Source of the DNA: Linnemannia elongata | Taxonomy: Eukaryota; Mortierellomycota; Mortierellomycetes; Mortierellales; Mortierellaceae | Length of the DNA: 64,000 nt | NCBI GenBank assembly: GCA_036320915.1 | Contig: JAXBDG010000003.1 | Coordinates: 1,550,001-1,614,000, forward strand | Reading direction: 5' to 3' | Shown: piece after piece, positions 11,825-22,900 of the stretch | Layout: each line of letters opens with the position of its first letter | How positions within the stretch are numbered: position 1 is the stretch's first letter | Made by a program: the position numbers and the translations under genes | Notes under the pieces: model-generated | What the model was told of the DNA's origin: nothing | The model's input: only the letters and a program-made list of their open reading frames with translations | Databases searched by the model: none

Positions 11825-13237
11825 ATGCCATTCGCACAGGTAAAACAAACATGTCGATGGCCTTCAGGAGCAAAGAAGAGAACAGCAATAGAACATACAC
11901 TGCTCTGAGTAAACGCCTTGGACCATGAACACAAGAAGAAAAAGAAAAAAGAAAAACTAATGCGCCACCATGACACTTTCCTGTTGCGGACGTGCTGATC
12001 GCTTTTTTTCAGGTAGTTATTGGACCTCCAGGGTCAGGCAAGACAACATACTGCAATGGAATGTATCAGTTCCTCAACGGCATGGAGAGGTAAGCGTCGC
12101 TCTGTTTCCACGCTATTCTCATTTTCACGCTGCACTCAGGGTTTGATCGATTGGATATTAAAATGCAATTGTTTTGTCCTGGTTGTAGGAAGACCACTAT
12201 CGTTAACCTGGACCCTGCCAATGAGGTTGTTCCATATCCGACCGACATTTCGATTCTGGAGTTGATTTCGCTGGAGGACACAATGGATAACCTGCAACTG
12301 GGCCCCAATGGAGGCATTATTTATTGCATGGAGTACCTGGCGGACAACATGGAATGGCTCGAAGAAAAGCTGAAAGCCTGCGGAGACGATTACATCGTCT
12401 TTGACTGCCCGGGACAGGTTGAGCTCTATACACACAACGACGCTATGAAGCGGATCCTCAACAGATTGGAAAAGATAGGATACAGGGTAAGCTGATTCGA
12501 TTTGTTTAACATCATACTGCGCAAGAAAAAATATATTTACTGGACATATTATTAACATACAACTCTTCTGGAAATGTTAGTTGTGTTGCGTACACTTGGT
12601 GGACTCACATTACTGCACGGATGCGGCCAAGTACATCTCGGTGTTGCTTCTTTCACTTAAGACGATGCTCCAGCTGGAACTTCCCCATGTGAATGTTCTC
12701 TCCAAGGTCGACCTGATTGAGACGTATGGACGGCTACCCATGTCGCTGGATTTTTACACCAATGTGGCTGATCTCAGCTACTTGCAGTTCCATCTGAACC
12801 AGGATCCCTTCATGAAGCGTTTTCAGCAACTCAACGAGGCCATGTGTGAATTGATCGAGGACTTTGCGCTGGTGGGCTTTGAGACGCTGTGCATTCAGGA
12901 CAAGGAGTCGGTGACGAAGGTTGTCCGCGCGATCGACAAGGCAAGCGGATATGTGTTTGGCGGACTGGAGGAAGCGAACGAGAGTATCTTTATGACGGCG
13001 ATGCGCGCAGGATCCGAGTGGGACAGCTCAGTGCACGATGTGCAGGAGCGGTATATTGAGAATGAGGATCCAAATGAGGATCTGTACCGGTTTGCACGAG
13101 AGTACAAGATGCCTAAGGAGGATGAGGAAACTGAGACTGGAGCGACATCGACAACAGAGAGCAAGCCGTCGAAGCGCCAGTCTGAGGAAGGTGAACCTCG
13201 GGACGGCAAGAAGCGAGTTGGCTTTGAAGACGAGTAG
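11825..13237 (+). CDS. GPN2: GPN-loop GTPase 2 (RNA polymerase assembly/import factor)
   Basis: Four exons, 11825-11839, 12013-12089, 12189-12486 and 12581-13237, give 348 residues. The first exon is only 15 nt (MPFAQ), a start that is conserved in the family. The P-loop GPPGSGKTT is at residues 9-17. NLDPAN lies at 37-42, and the family-defining Gly-Pro-Asn loop at 69-71 (LGPNGG). The G3-like [12 protein letters not shown] and the G4-like NVLSKVDL follow. The C-terminus is acidic then Lys-rich. In yeast, Gpn2 works with Gpn3 in assembly and nuclear import of RNA polymerases II and III; that role is taken from the family. All joins keep frame. Confidence 0.95.
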
Positions 13238-13862
13238 CCCTCCTTGGTACATTATGTCCATTGAAGACTAGTCCGTCTCTGTGCATAAAATGAAAAAAGA
13301 AAGAACAATACACGCATGAATCAACGATACGTAGGTCACAGCAAAGGGCTGTGTGCACTTGGTTTGAGGTAGCATTGGTCAGATTTGAACTGCACATGTC
13401 CACATTGTGTTCTTGTGGAGTCTGTGTACCTGATATGCCAGTCCGTCTCAATCAGGGCAGTCAGACAGTTTCAAAAGGGAACAACTTGAGAGCGCGAATT
13501 GACTTTCTTGAATGTGTCCCTGAAGGCCTGAAGTCCTCCTTCTTGTTCGTCTTCTCTTTTCTTCTTCTCTCCACTTCTTTTTCCGCTCTTTCTTCCTTTT
13601 CCTTACACTTTTTCTCACTAGCCTTCTTCCTTCCGTCTTCCTTCCTTCGTCACCTCCTTTGCACTTCTTCTTGTCTCATTCTCTCTGTCTCTCCTCTTTT
13701 CAGCTTGTCGTCTCGCTTCATTCACTACCTAATCCCACAGCCAAACTATTCTCTTTCTCCTTCTATTTCCAAAACCACTCAACATACCTCTGCCTGTGCT
13801 CACTTCAACACAACACCTCTTTCCTTCTTTTCCTCTGTATTCATTCCGCCAACAAAAACTCA
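13238..13862. promoter_or_regulatory. Intergenic: GPN2 3' flank and FTS-like promoter/leader
   Basis: The last 330 bases before the next ATG are almost entirely pyrimidine on the plus strand (CTTC/CTCT runs), typical of fungal leaders. No gene is supported; long frames here are low-complexity translations. Confidence 0.55.
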
Positions 13863-15542
13863 ATGAGTATCTTTCAACCACGATCAAGGACAAGCAGCGC
13901 CGTCATGGGCGGAGTCGTCTCCTCGCAGCAACAACCCATCTTCCAGCCACAGCCCCAGCATCACCATCTGGCTGCCTCCTCCTTCACCTCCCTTCACCAA
14001 GATACCTACGGTAACTCAATAGACCACCACCAGGACCAACAGGGACAACACCAACAGTATCAAAACCAGAACCAACACCAAAACCAACGATATGCCTCTG
14101 CCAGACCATCGGCTGCAGCACGGCCACAGCTGTTTTCAGACTTTTTCCGTCGATACGAACTCATGATTGAATTGTAAGTATGGATGGTTGGTATGGATGG
14201 TTGGTAGCCTGTAAGCTTGACCAGCGAAGGGATAAGGGAGCAGCAGGTCCCATTCTCTCTCTCGCTGTCTTTAGACTGGCTCTTTCTTTAAAAAGAACCA
14301 GGAGGAGCTTTGTCTTTCAGTCATTACCCAGCCCAGCCCTCTGTCAGCTTTCTTCAGTCTTTTACCTTTTTTTACTTTTTTCTCACACCGCCACGGCTAT
14401 GCTCTTACGCTTTTGTCATTCGATTCTATATCTAGCACAAACCTTCGGAACCCTCACCACTGTCCTTCAGGACTTTATGTCATGCCAGCTGCCGACAACA
14501 TGAACTGTAAGTTGCAACGCGCGGAAGCACGAAAAAAACGGAAACACGGGGATCGAACACAAAGGACAAGGACAGTACTACAAAGGAAGAGGGCAGAAAG
14601 GGAACACAAGCTTGTTTCCTTCAACAAGTCCACCCTGAGATTATTATTTTTGTCGATGGGATATGTTTGTTTCTGGACTGTCCACAGGAGCTTCTTGAAC
14701 AAGGGAAAAAGGAAAGCAAAAAGGGGAGAGAAGCGGAGAAAGGACGCGTGAGAGTACATTGCAGAGTTTGGGTCAAAAGAAAGCCAGGAGGAAGGACAGC
14801 AGGACAATGTGGTGCCCTGTTCTGATGTAGCCTGATATCTTGGATAATGACACGTTTTTATCACAGTCGACTGACCACCGTTCCCTTCTCTCTCTTTTTA
14901 CAATATACGTCTAACTGGATCATATCATGGATTATAACAGTGTGGTTTGGTACCCTGTTCGTGCACAAGGGCTATTATCGTAACGCAGTGTTCAAGTTCC
15001 AATTGACCATCCCAGCCGATTACCCCGACAGTCGTCCAACGGTGCACTTTCTGAGCGACATGTGGCACCCACTGATCGACAACCATGGCCAACTCGCCCT
15101 CCAATACCAGTTCCCACAATGGCGACCTCATCGGGATTACCTCTTCCACGTTCTCCATTTTGTCAAGGCAGTCTTCAAAAAGTGTGTCCTTGACACGATC
15201 GTTGAGAAGCAGGCGGTCAACAAGGAAGCCTATCGCATGTACCGCAACGAGAATACCATCTTTGCAAAGTTGACACAGCAGCGGTCCCAGTTATCGATCA
15301 CGGAGAATAGTCTTTATGAGAACTACCCGGCCAACAATTCCATCAGGTTTGGACCGCTGAATGATCAAGAGTTTGGTAAGTTTGATGCACTTCTTGGGAC
15401 TAGGTGATTTGTACGCTTGCTTTTTGGGCGGGCTCATTTGCTTTCACACGATACGGTATGCAGCTGATCTAACCTATCTTTGTATTTGCAACTGATAGGT
15501 GAGCTCAAGCAGAAGATGATCAGCAGTGCAGTATCCAAGTGA
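13863..15542 (+). CDS. FTS: FTS/AKTIP-type ubiquitin E2 variant (Hook-complex subunit)
   Basis: Four exons, 13863-14173, 14436-14506, 14941-15375 and 15499-15542, give 286 residues. A Gln/His-rich N-terminus (about 85 residues) precedes a UBC fold. FRRYELMIEF runs into NPHHCPSGLYVMP, then LWFGTLFVHKGYYRNAVFKF, IPADYPDSRPTVHFL and MWHPLIDNHGQL, which match the AKTIP/Ft1 pattern. The position where active E2 enzymes have HPN and the catalytic Cys reads HPLID, and no Cys follows at the active site, so the protein should be catalytically dead. In Aspergillus the FTS-Hook-FHIP complex links dynein to early endosomes; the same job is inferred. The gene is convergent with NCA2, 168 bp away. Confidence 0.87.
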
Positions 15543-15710
15543 TGAAACAACAGTGACTGTAGCAGGAGATGGATCATGGAGGAATACTGTCTTTGATACC
15601 ACCACTCTCATGATACGACCATGCCTCCACGGACATTCACGGCAGCAATAAAACGAAAAATGAAAAAACATCATTTATTCCCGGACGTGACGATTGTGAA
15701 TAAGCTACGT

Positions 15711-18288
15711 TTAGTTGTGCAATCCCAGGAAGCCATAGGTTCTATACATGCGCTTGGCGGTCCGCAAACGCTGATGGACTGTAAGTGAACTCTCCTCAAT
15801 CTCACGCAGATCTTCCAAGACTTTATCCCGCAGACCCTCATTCCTTGTCAGACGTGCTGCAAATGTCCTGAGGAGATGCACTTCACACAGGATAAGACCC
15901 TGGGTCTTGTAGGGGACTTTTCCCTTCTTGGCCCTGATCTTGTCCAGCTTCTCGGAGGTCATTGTTGAGGGTAAGACCGACAACGAATTGTTCAGTGGCT
16001 CGGCTGTCTGGTCTGATGAAGGAGTCATGGCGGGTGAGCTGGCGGTGGAGAGGAGGTCGTCATACTCGCTGTCCTGACTGATCTTCTTGACAACCTTTGG
16101 TCTCTCAGGAGCCTTGGCGTGCGAGTCTCCATCAGTCGAGGCAAGGTTCAACAACCTCTCGACCTGTCTCAACGAGTTCCGCATCTGGATTGAAACAACT
16201 CCCAAGTTCTTTCCCGCAATTCGCCTCCATGACCTCTTGGCTTGTGCCGAGACCGCCCAGAGGAGCAATAAACTGGGTCCGACGGCCAGGAATGCAAAGT
16301 TGAGTTCGTTGGCCTTGAGGAGTTTGTCTAATGCGGCCATGGCGACTTCGACATCGACTTTTGTCTTTTGGATCTGGATTAGGAGAGTTTGGACTAGGTG
16401 GCCTGTCACGGCGCCTTTCAATGGAGTCTATTTCATTCATGGAGATTTCAATGAAGCGATAATCAGTTCCTGAGGGAGAGTGATATACGACTATTACACC
16501 ATCATCTGCCACGACAGTGGACAAGAGGTCTTACCTTGAGCTCGTTTTCGTAGGCACGCATGATGACAGAAATATCTCCGTTGTGAACAGCCTTGGACAG
16601 TCCCTCCAACTCATCCGGTCCCAGGTGGTAGTTGTCTTTTCCGAATGCGAGAACCATCCGCTCCAAACTCTGTTTCATAAGGCGGACGAAAAAAAATAAT
16701 AAGTATCGGCAATATTGCCAGAACATTGCCTCCAAGTGCAAAGTCGATGGTCCAAACATAATATAATAAGAAAGTTCTTACGGCAATGTCAGATTTGAGG
16801 CTTTCGTTTCCGAGCATCTGGAGAGATCCTTGATCATCAGTATGTCGGATAATGTTCATGATACGGACGGAAGGCTCCCAAACCCAATCGGTCACGAACC
16901 GCTTGGCAGTATCCCAAGCTTCCTCCAACATCTCATCTAGATCAGCACGGTGGTCGCTGATATACTGGATACCATACTTAAGTCCAAAGTAGCCGATCAA
17001 GGCTGGGATCCAGATCCTGGTCAACCACGAGGGGCGTTGGAATTGACGTGCCTGGCTCTCTGTCTCTTCAACATAGCGTGGGATATGGACTGTGATCAGG
17101 TTTTTGAGATGGGTTAGGATCTCATCGTTGTTGATATTGGAGATCCCTTGGAGGTTTCCGAGCATGGTGAGAGATCGTGTTGCTTTCTTGGGGGAGACTT
17201 TGTGTTGTTGGGGATCGGTCAAGTGGCGTGTGTCCTTGGAGGCCTTGTCGAGTACGCGCTCCATGAGACAGACAGTCTTTGAGATCTGCTCCTGAACGAA
17301 CGCCTGTGCCTGAACAATGTCGTTACATGCTCCGCTCGCGCTCACGATGGAACTCGACGATTCCGAGGGATTGATAGAATCCTCCAAATGCTCCGGGTCC
17401 AGGTTCAACCCTTGCTCAGCAAGGAGACCCAGACACTCCGCCTGATACTCCCGGATCCTCTGCAACTGCTTGCGGTGATGATTGATCTCGTAATGAATCG
17501 CCAGAGGGAACGAGACGGGCTGAGAGATCAGGTGGTTGTTGAGGAATGTTGGGAAGTACTTGATCAATTGCAAGATGTGGTTGGCGCGTTCTGATTCTTC
17601 GTTGGTGGCGATGAGTGAGTCGATATGTTCTTTAGTCGTCAAGGCGACGGATCTTGTCAATGAGAAGAGGCGATAAGGCGAGGCTAAAAAAACAAGATAT
17701 TCCCACGGTTAGTCATCGGACCAGTATTCATAACGTCATAATTAGTTCAAAGTACATTCTTCCTGATATCTTACTCTGGAGGATGTAAAGAAGTCGCCAG
17801 GAGGAGCTGTCTAGAAGCGATTGCCAATACTCCATCTCGTTGGCCAATGGCAAAGTGGCGTTAAGGATAATGTCGAGTAGGTTGAGGTAGACGGTTGCGG
17901 TGGCCTTTGCCAAGAAGAGGTGCTCCAGCTTTGCTGCCTCGTCTCCTCTTCCCTCCTTTGAGCCGGAGCCGGTGCTGTTGGCTAACGCCTCAATCTTTTG
18001 GATCGCGAGCAAAGCCCGTTCCATTGGAGGGACGGCTCCTGAGCGAAGATCGAGAAGCTCAACGGCATCGCGCAGACCTGTTAGGCGGGCATGGTCTGCT
18101 TGCTCGGCAGGGCTGGTTGGCGTGTCCTTCTTTGACGAGGAAGGTGGTCGTGTAGTCTTAAGAGTGGAGGTGGTAGAGTTGTCTGCGTGGGTGTGCTGGT
18201 CCTCGAGGAGAGCTTGTGTGTCGAGGTGGAACAGCTGGATGAGGTCGTTATTGATGTGTACTACCTTGTCGGTAATGAATGTCGCCAT
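15711..18288 (-). CDS. NCA2: NCA2 mitochondrial membrane protein
   Basis: Four exons, 18288-17775, 17683-16782, 16669-16535 and 16427-15711, give 755 residues. NCA2 proteins sit in mitochondrial membranes. Yeast NCA2 was found through its effect on expression of the mitochondrially encoded Fo-ATPase subunits 6 and 8. Recognisable blocks are the mid-protein segment RPSWLTRIWIPALIGYFG (hydrophobic), the conserved stretch ending in EDIVLAF-like SLERMVLAFGKDNYHL, and TPLKGAVTGHLVQTLLIQIQK. These are followed by a second hydrophobic segment, ELNFAFLAVGPSLLLLWAV. The C-terminal CEVHLLRTFA and RMYRTYGFLG also fit. Residues 36-75 and about 640-700 are low-complexity linkers. The gene shares a 278-bp upstream region with the next one. 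Confidence 0.9.
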
Positions 18289-18566
18289 GGCTGAATGGAA
18301 GTGTGTGAGGAAGGAAAGGAAAGAAGAAAAAAAACGAAAAGGAACTGAGCAGTGTTGTTATGACGCGCGAGGCACGTCCGCGCTTTCCCTTTTCGGGTGG
18401 GAAAGCCTTCAGGTCCCATCACTTGTTAATTGATCCTGAGACAAGACGGTCACACAATTGGTAAACACTTTAGTTCTTTAGCTTTGTATAAGAGTTAAAC
18501 TCCTTCAGCACATACGCACTCATCTCCACGGACAAAGCACATCACCTACAACAAGACACAGCCGCA
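18289..18566. promoter_or_regulatory. Bidirectional promoter region (NCA2 / small basic protein)
   Basis: A compact 278-bp interval between two divergent start codons. It should hold both core promoters. No specific element was recognised beyond an A/G-rich NCA2 leader. Confidence 0.55.
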
Positions 18567-19073
18567 ATGGGAAAGTCAGCAAAGTTCTTCAAGCGCCCGA
18601 CCCGCAAGGAAAAGGCCGTTCTCTCTCTCACTAAAGGCACCGAAACCAGCCTCTTCGATTCCGTCACTTCCTCCTCTTCAAAAGGACCCAAGAAGGACAC
18701 CCTTTCCGCAACAGCCAACCCTACCATCTCCAAAAAGTCCTCGACGGGAGCAGGAGCAGGAACAGGAGCAGGAGGAGCAGCACACCCTTCCAAGTCCTCG
18801 CTGGCCTACAAGCTGCAGCTCAACGGAGGCATCAAGGCTGCAGTCAAGGATCTCAAGGCCCTGGACGATGATCTTGTATCCGAGGATGAGGACATGATGG
18901 ACGACGATGAAGATACCCCCGCCGCCACTGCTGGTAGCAAGAAGAGCAAGAGCAAAAAGGAGGATCTGGACAAATCCAAGCCTAGGCCGGATTATGTCGA
19001 GTTGATGTATGGCAAGCAGGGAGGAGGAAACAAGAGAAAGACCTTCATGCCCAAGCCTGCACTTATCAAGTAG
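18567..19073 (+). CDS. Small basic/acidic protein of unknown function
   Basis: A single exon of 168 residues, not recognised with confidence. The N-terminus is basic (MGKSAKFFKRPTRKEKAV), like many nucleolar or ribosome-assembly proteins. An Ala/Gly/Thr linker (about 58-75) follows, then KLQLNGGIKAAVKDLKAL, an acidic Asp/Glu/Met run, a Lys/Ser patch, and a conserved-looking end RPDYVELMYGKQ with a basic tail. Support for a real gene comes from a good start context, sensible codon use, a defined 278-bp promoter shared with NCA2, and a motif-like C-terminus rather than simple repeats. A nucleolar role is only a guess from composition. Confidence 0.7.
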   Translation: MGKSAKFFKRPTRKEKAVLSLTKGTETSLFDSVTSSSSKGPKKDTLSATANPTISKKSSTGAGAGTGAGGAAHPSKSSLAYKLQLNGGIKAAVKDLKALDDDLVSEDEDMMDDDEDTPAATAGSKKSKSKKEDLDKSKPRPDYVELMYGKQGGGNKRKTFMPKPALIK

Positions 19074-19987
19074 AATAACAAAACTTAGAGCTGCCAAAAG
19101 ATAAAAAAAATTAAAAATAAGAAACACAAACAATCAAAAAAGACACAGACACACAAAAATTGCGAAGCAAAGGTATGTATGGGTTTGAAGGGAATGGATT
19201 AGAGTAGTGTATCCTTGTGTGCATGCGCATGGGTGTGAAAATTATCGCCATCTGGCGTTCTTTGTGTGCGGGGATTCTCCGCAGCCGCTCGTGAAGAGAA
19301 AAAGTAAGGAAGAGAAAAGAAAGGAAGAGAAAGGAAGAGGGGCTGCAAGAAGGGTAGGCTCTTGTTCATCACGCGTGTTTGGCATGCCATTGGTCCTGCC
19401 ACTGCTAATAATTATGGTACGGCGTTTCATGGTGGAAGGTGGAAGAAAGGGGGCACCTCTAGTCCACAGAAGGACTGTGCAGTTTGTTTGTTTGCTCCGT
19501 TAGTACTAGGGCGGTGTAAGAGAGACTCTTTAGGCTTTTGTTTAGTGTGGAAGATCTCATCTGTGTGGTCAGGGTTGATAAGAAATAAGAAAATTTGTTC
19601 GATTCGTTTGTCAGCAAACCTGTCGCAGCAAATGCTCAAGAGAAAACCGAAAGTATAAAGTATTCGGACTTGAGACCGTTTTTTTCTTCTTCTCCGCTCT
19701 CTTTTTTCTTTTCTTTTTCTTCTCTTCTCCTTACTTCACTCCTCTCCTCTTGTGCTGTCGTTCCCACCTTTTACTCTTCTTACCCCTCTCCCCCGCCCAA
19801 CTCCCCACTCTACCCTTCCCATTGACAGAGAACAATCCTCGTCATTCTTCTACTACTGTTGACACGGATAATCACATCATCGAGAGAGCGAGGCAGACAA
19901 GAAGTTTGAAAAATTCCATAGCACAAAAAGAAAAATAAGGTCATTCATTCACCTTTCCTGCCCACTCGTCACATTCATTTCACACAT
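19074..19987. promoter_or_regulatory. Intergenic: upstream of the YCF1-like transporter
   Basis: About 0.9 kb without a supported gene. The left part is the A-rich 3' flank of the small basic gene. The part from 19680 to 19830 is a C/T-rich tract that probably belongs to the transporter promoter or leader. Confidence 0.5.
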
Positions 19988-22900
19988 ATGTCCATTTGGC
20001 AGTGTCAGGCCAAGGGCAACTGGGTAAGTAATGTCAACCCAACCGCCGACTGGCTAGTCTCAGTGCTCATCATTCCCTTCATTAGTAAAGAGCTGACAGG
20101 AATGACTTCTTTTCTCGTCATATATGTGTACATACAATAGGGTCCATTTGATCCTGAGTGCCCTGCCGACTTCACACCGTGTTTTGAGGACACTTTCATC
20201 AGGCTAATCCCTGCAGCCTTCCTTGTCCTTGCTGGTGTCCCCCGCCTTGTCCGCCTTGCTAAGCAAGAGTCCATCCGACACCCCGTCTCCGATTGGCGTC
20301 AGTCCTTGAAGCAGGCAAGTAGCACCCCTTGTTTTTCATAGGGGATGAATGATCAATTGAACTTGACGCTTTTTTTAAGCTATTGTTTTGGTGGCGTGCG
20401 CTGGTTGCGAGGTTTGTTTACCCCTTTTCTAACTGATCCATCACCAATGACCTGTTCGTTATTTTCTAACCAGTAACACTTTGTTTGCAACCTTCGTCAA
20501 TTAGGTCGGAATCGTTGCTCTCATCGCTATCTCAACTATCAGTCTGGTCTTCGACCGTACTGGCAACAAGAACGGCTTCTTCCATAACATCGGCCTCGAA
20601 TTTCTCGCCGCTATCGGAGAGATTGTCGTCTTGCTCTTGGCTTTTGGTCTGACCGTGGTCGAAAACAAAAAGAACTACCTCTCTTCCAATGTCCTGCTCG
20701 TTTACTGGTTGCTCTTCATTCTCAGCGGTGCTGTCAAACTCCGTACCCAGACCTTTGGTTGCCCTCTGAGCATTCTCAGTGAGAAAGAAGATCTCCAGGT
20801 TACGGTTGGACTCCTTGCTGGCAAGATCGCGGATGCCCTCCTAGTCTTTGTTTTGGAATGCTTCCGCAAAGACGCCGGTATTCAACTCGGAGATGACAGT
20901 TTTGTAAGTTTTTTTGCCATCCTGACCCCAGATTGTCATCCTTGTTCTCAGTTTATACCAATAGCCTTTTTTTTTTTTTTTTTTTTTTTTCTTTTTTTTT
21001 TCTCTGGGTTCTTGGTTGTTTTTTATTCGATTCGTCGGATTGCGTTTGGTTGTTTTGTGTGACCAATTTAGCGTTGGATAAAAAAAAAAAAAAAAGAGAG
21101 GGGCAGAAAAAGAAGACATGCCACACCAGGGTTGGGCTTGTCCAAGGAGTGTTGAAGCAGGAATTTCAAGGAGGTGAAAATGGCGTTATTTGCCAATCTG
21201 TTTCGAGTAGCTGTTGTTTTCTGCCTCTCTACAGCTCTGATCCATTCCGCACAATTTTTGTTTTATTTAGTTTTGCAACGCCGCACTGTTTCTTCATGTG
21301 TTTACTTTCGAAAACTGTATTGACTCATACGTCTCGAACGCTTTCTCCATTGACGTTTACTTTGCTTTGCTTAGGAAAAATGCCCAGAGGACGATGCCAA
21401 CATCTTTTCAATCGCCTCCTTCCACTGGGTAACACCTTTGATGCGCAAGGGCTATGCCAAACCTCTCACTATGGACGACCTCTGGGGATTGAGAAAGGAG
21501 GACCAGTCCAAGAACGTGTCCGATACGTTTGCTTCTGCTTGGGAAAAGGAGCTCAAGAAGGAGCAGTAAGTTGACTCGCGAAAGGAATGCTCTTTCACAC
21601 TATGATGGAGAGAAAAAAACACAGTAGTGACTCACCTCATGTATTCATTGTGTTTGATGTTCTCAATTTAATAGCCCCAGTCTGTTGAGGGCACTTGCGA
21701 CGGCCTTTGGAAAGCCATTCTACATTGCTGGTGTCTGGAAGATGGCGAACGATCTTTTGGGTTTCATGCAGCCCGTGCTTTTGCGCGAAATGTTGCGCTT
21801 TGTTATGAGCTACAAGACCGACGACCCTCAACCACTCTATCGTGGATACACTATCGCCGTCCTGATGTTCATCTGCAGTTTGTCACAGACAACTGTCCTT
21901 CATCAGTACTTCCACTTGTGCTTCAGGACCGGTATGCACATCCGCGCTGGACTCGTCACTGCTATCTACCAAAAGTCTCTTCGTTTGTCGAACTCTGCTC
22001 GTCAAGAATTCACTGTAAGTGTTTATTTCGCTTTGCGTTGCTCAAATAAGGACCGTAAACAATAGAACGCCGCTCTTGCATGATGATGCGCTCACACCTC
22101 AACTTTTACCTCCCTTTGATTTATGAACGATAGGTCGGTGAGATTGTGAACCACATGTCGATTGATGCTCAACGTGTTCAGGATCTTGTCAGCTACTTGC
22201 ACGTCGTCTGGAGTGGACTCTTCCAGATCGGTATTGCCCTGTATCTGCTCTTCGACACCATGAGCTGGGCCATCTTTGCAGGAGTTGCCATCATGATCTT
22301 GACCATCCCCCTCAACGCCCGTCTGTCGGTCTTCATGAAAAACTTCCAACAGCAGCAGATGAAGAACAAGGACACCAGGATCAAGCTGATGAACGAAATC
22401 CTCAACGGTATCCGTGTTATCAAGCTGTACGCCTGGGAGGGAACTTTCTTGCAGAAGGTGTTGACTGTTAGGAACGACCACGAGTTGGCGACCATGAAAA
22501 AAATCGGTTACCTCTCTGCCGTCCAGAGTTTCACCTGGGCCTGCACTCCCTTCTTGGTCTCTTTGGCAACCTTCACTGTCTACGCTTTGGTCCTCAAGAA
22601 GCCCATGACCACCGACATTGTCTTCCCTTCGATCACTCTCTTCAACTTGCTCCAGTTCCCTCTTGCCATGTTCCCCAGCGTCATCAGGTACTACACATTG
22701 TCTTGAATTCGTTTAAATCGTTTGTCTGTGGATGGTCTTTTCTGGCAATATTCTAACCAATTTTACTCTTTCTTTTTACTAGTTCTTCGATTGAGGCTTA
22801 CGTGGCGTTGGGTCGTGTCTACAAGTTCTTGACCAGTGCTGAAGTCGATCCTAACGCCATCATTGTGGAAGATCGTCGCAATTCAGGCTCGAACCAGGAT

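Noticed and set aside
14545..14575. GGGGATCGAACAC resembling the T-arm of a minus-strand tRNA
   Set aside because: The flanking bases do not form a T stem, and no D arm, anticodon arm or acceptor stem can be drawn; it lies in an intron of the FTS-like gene.
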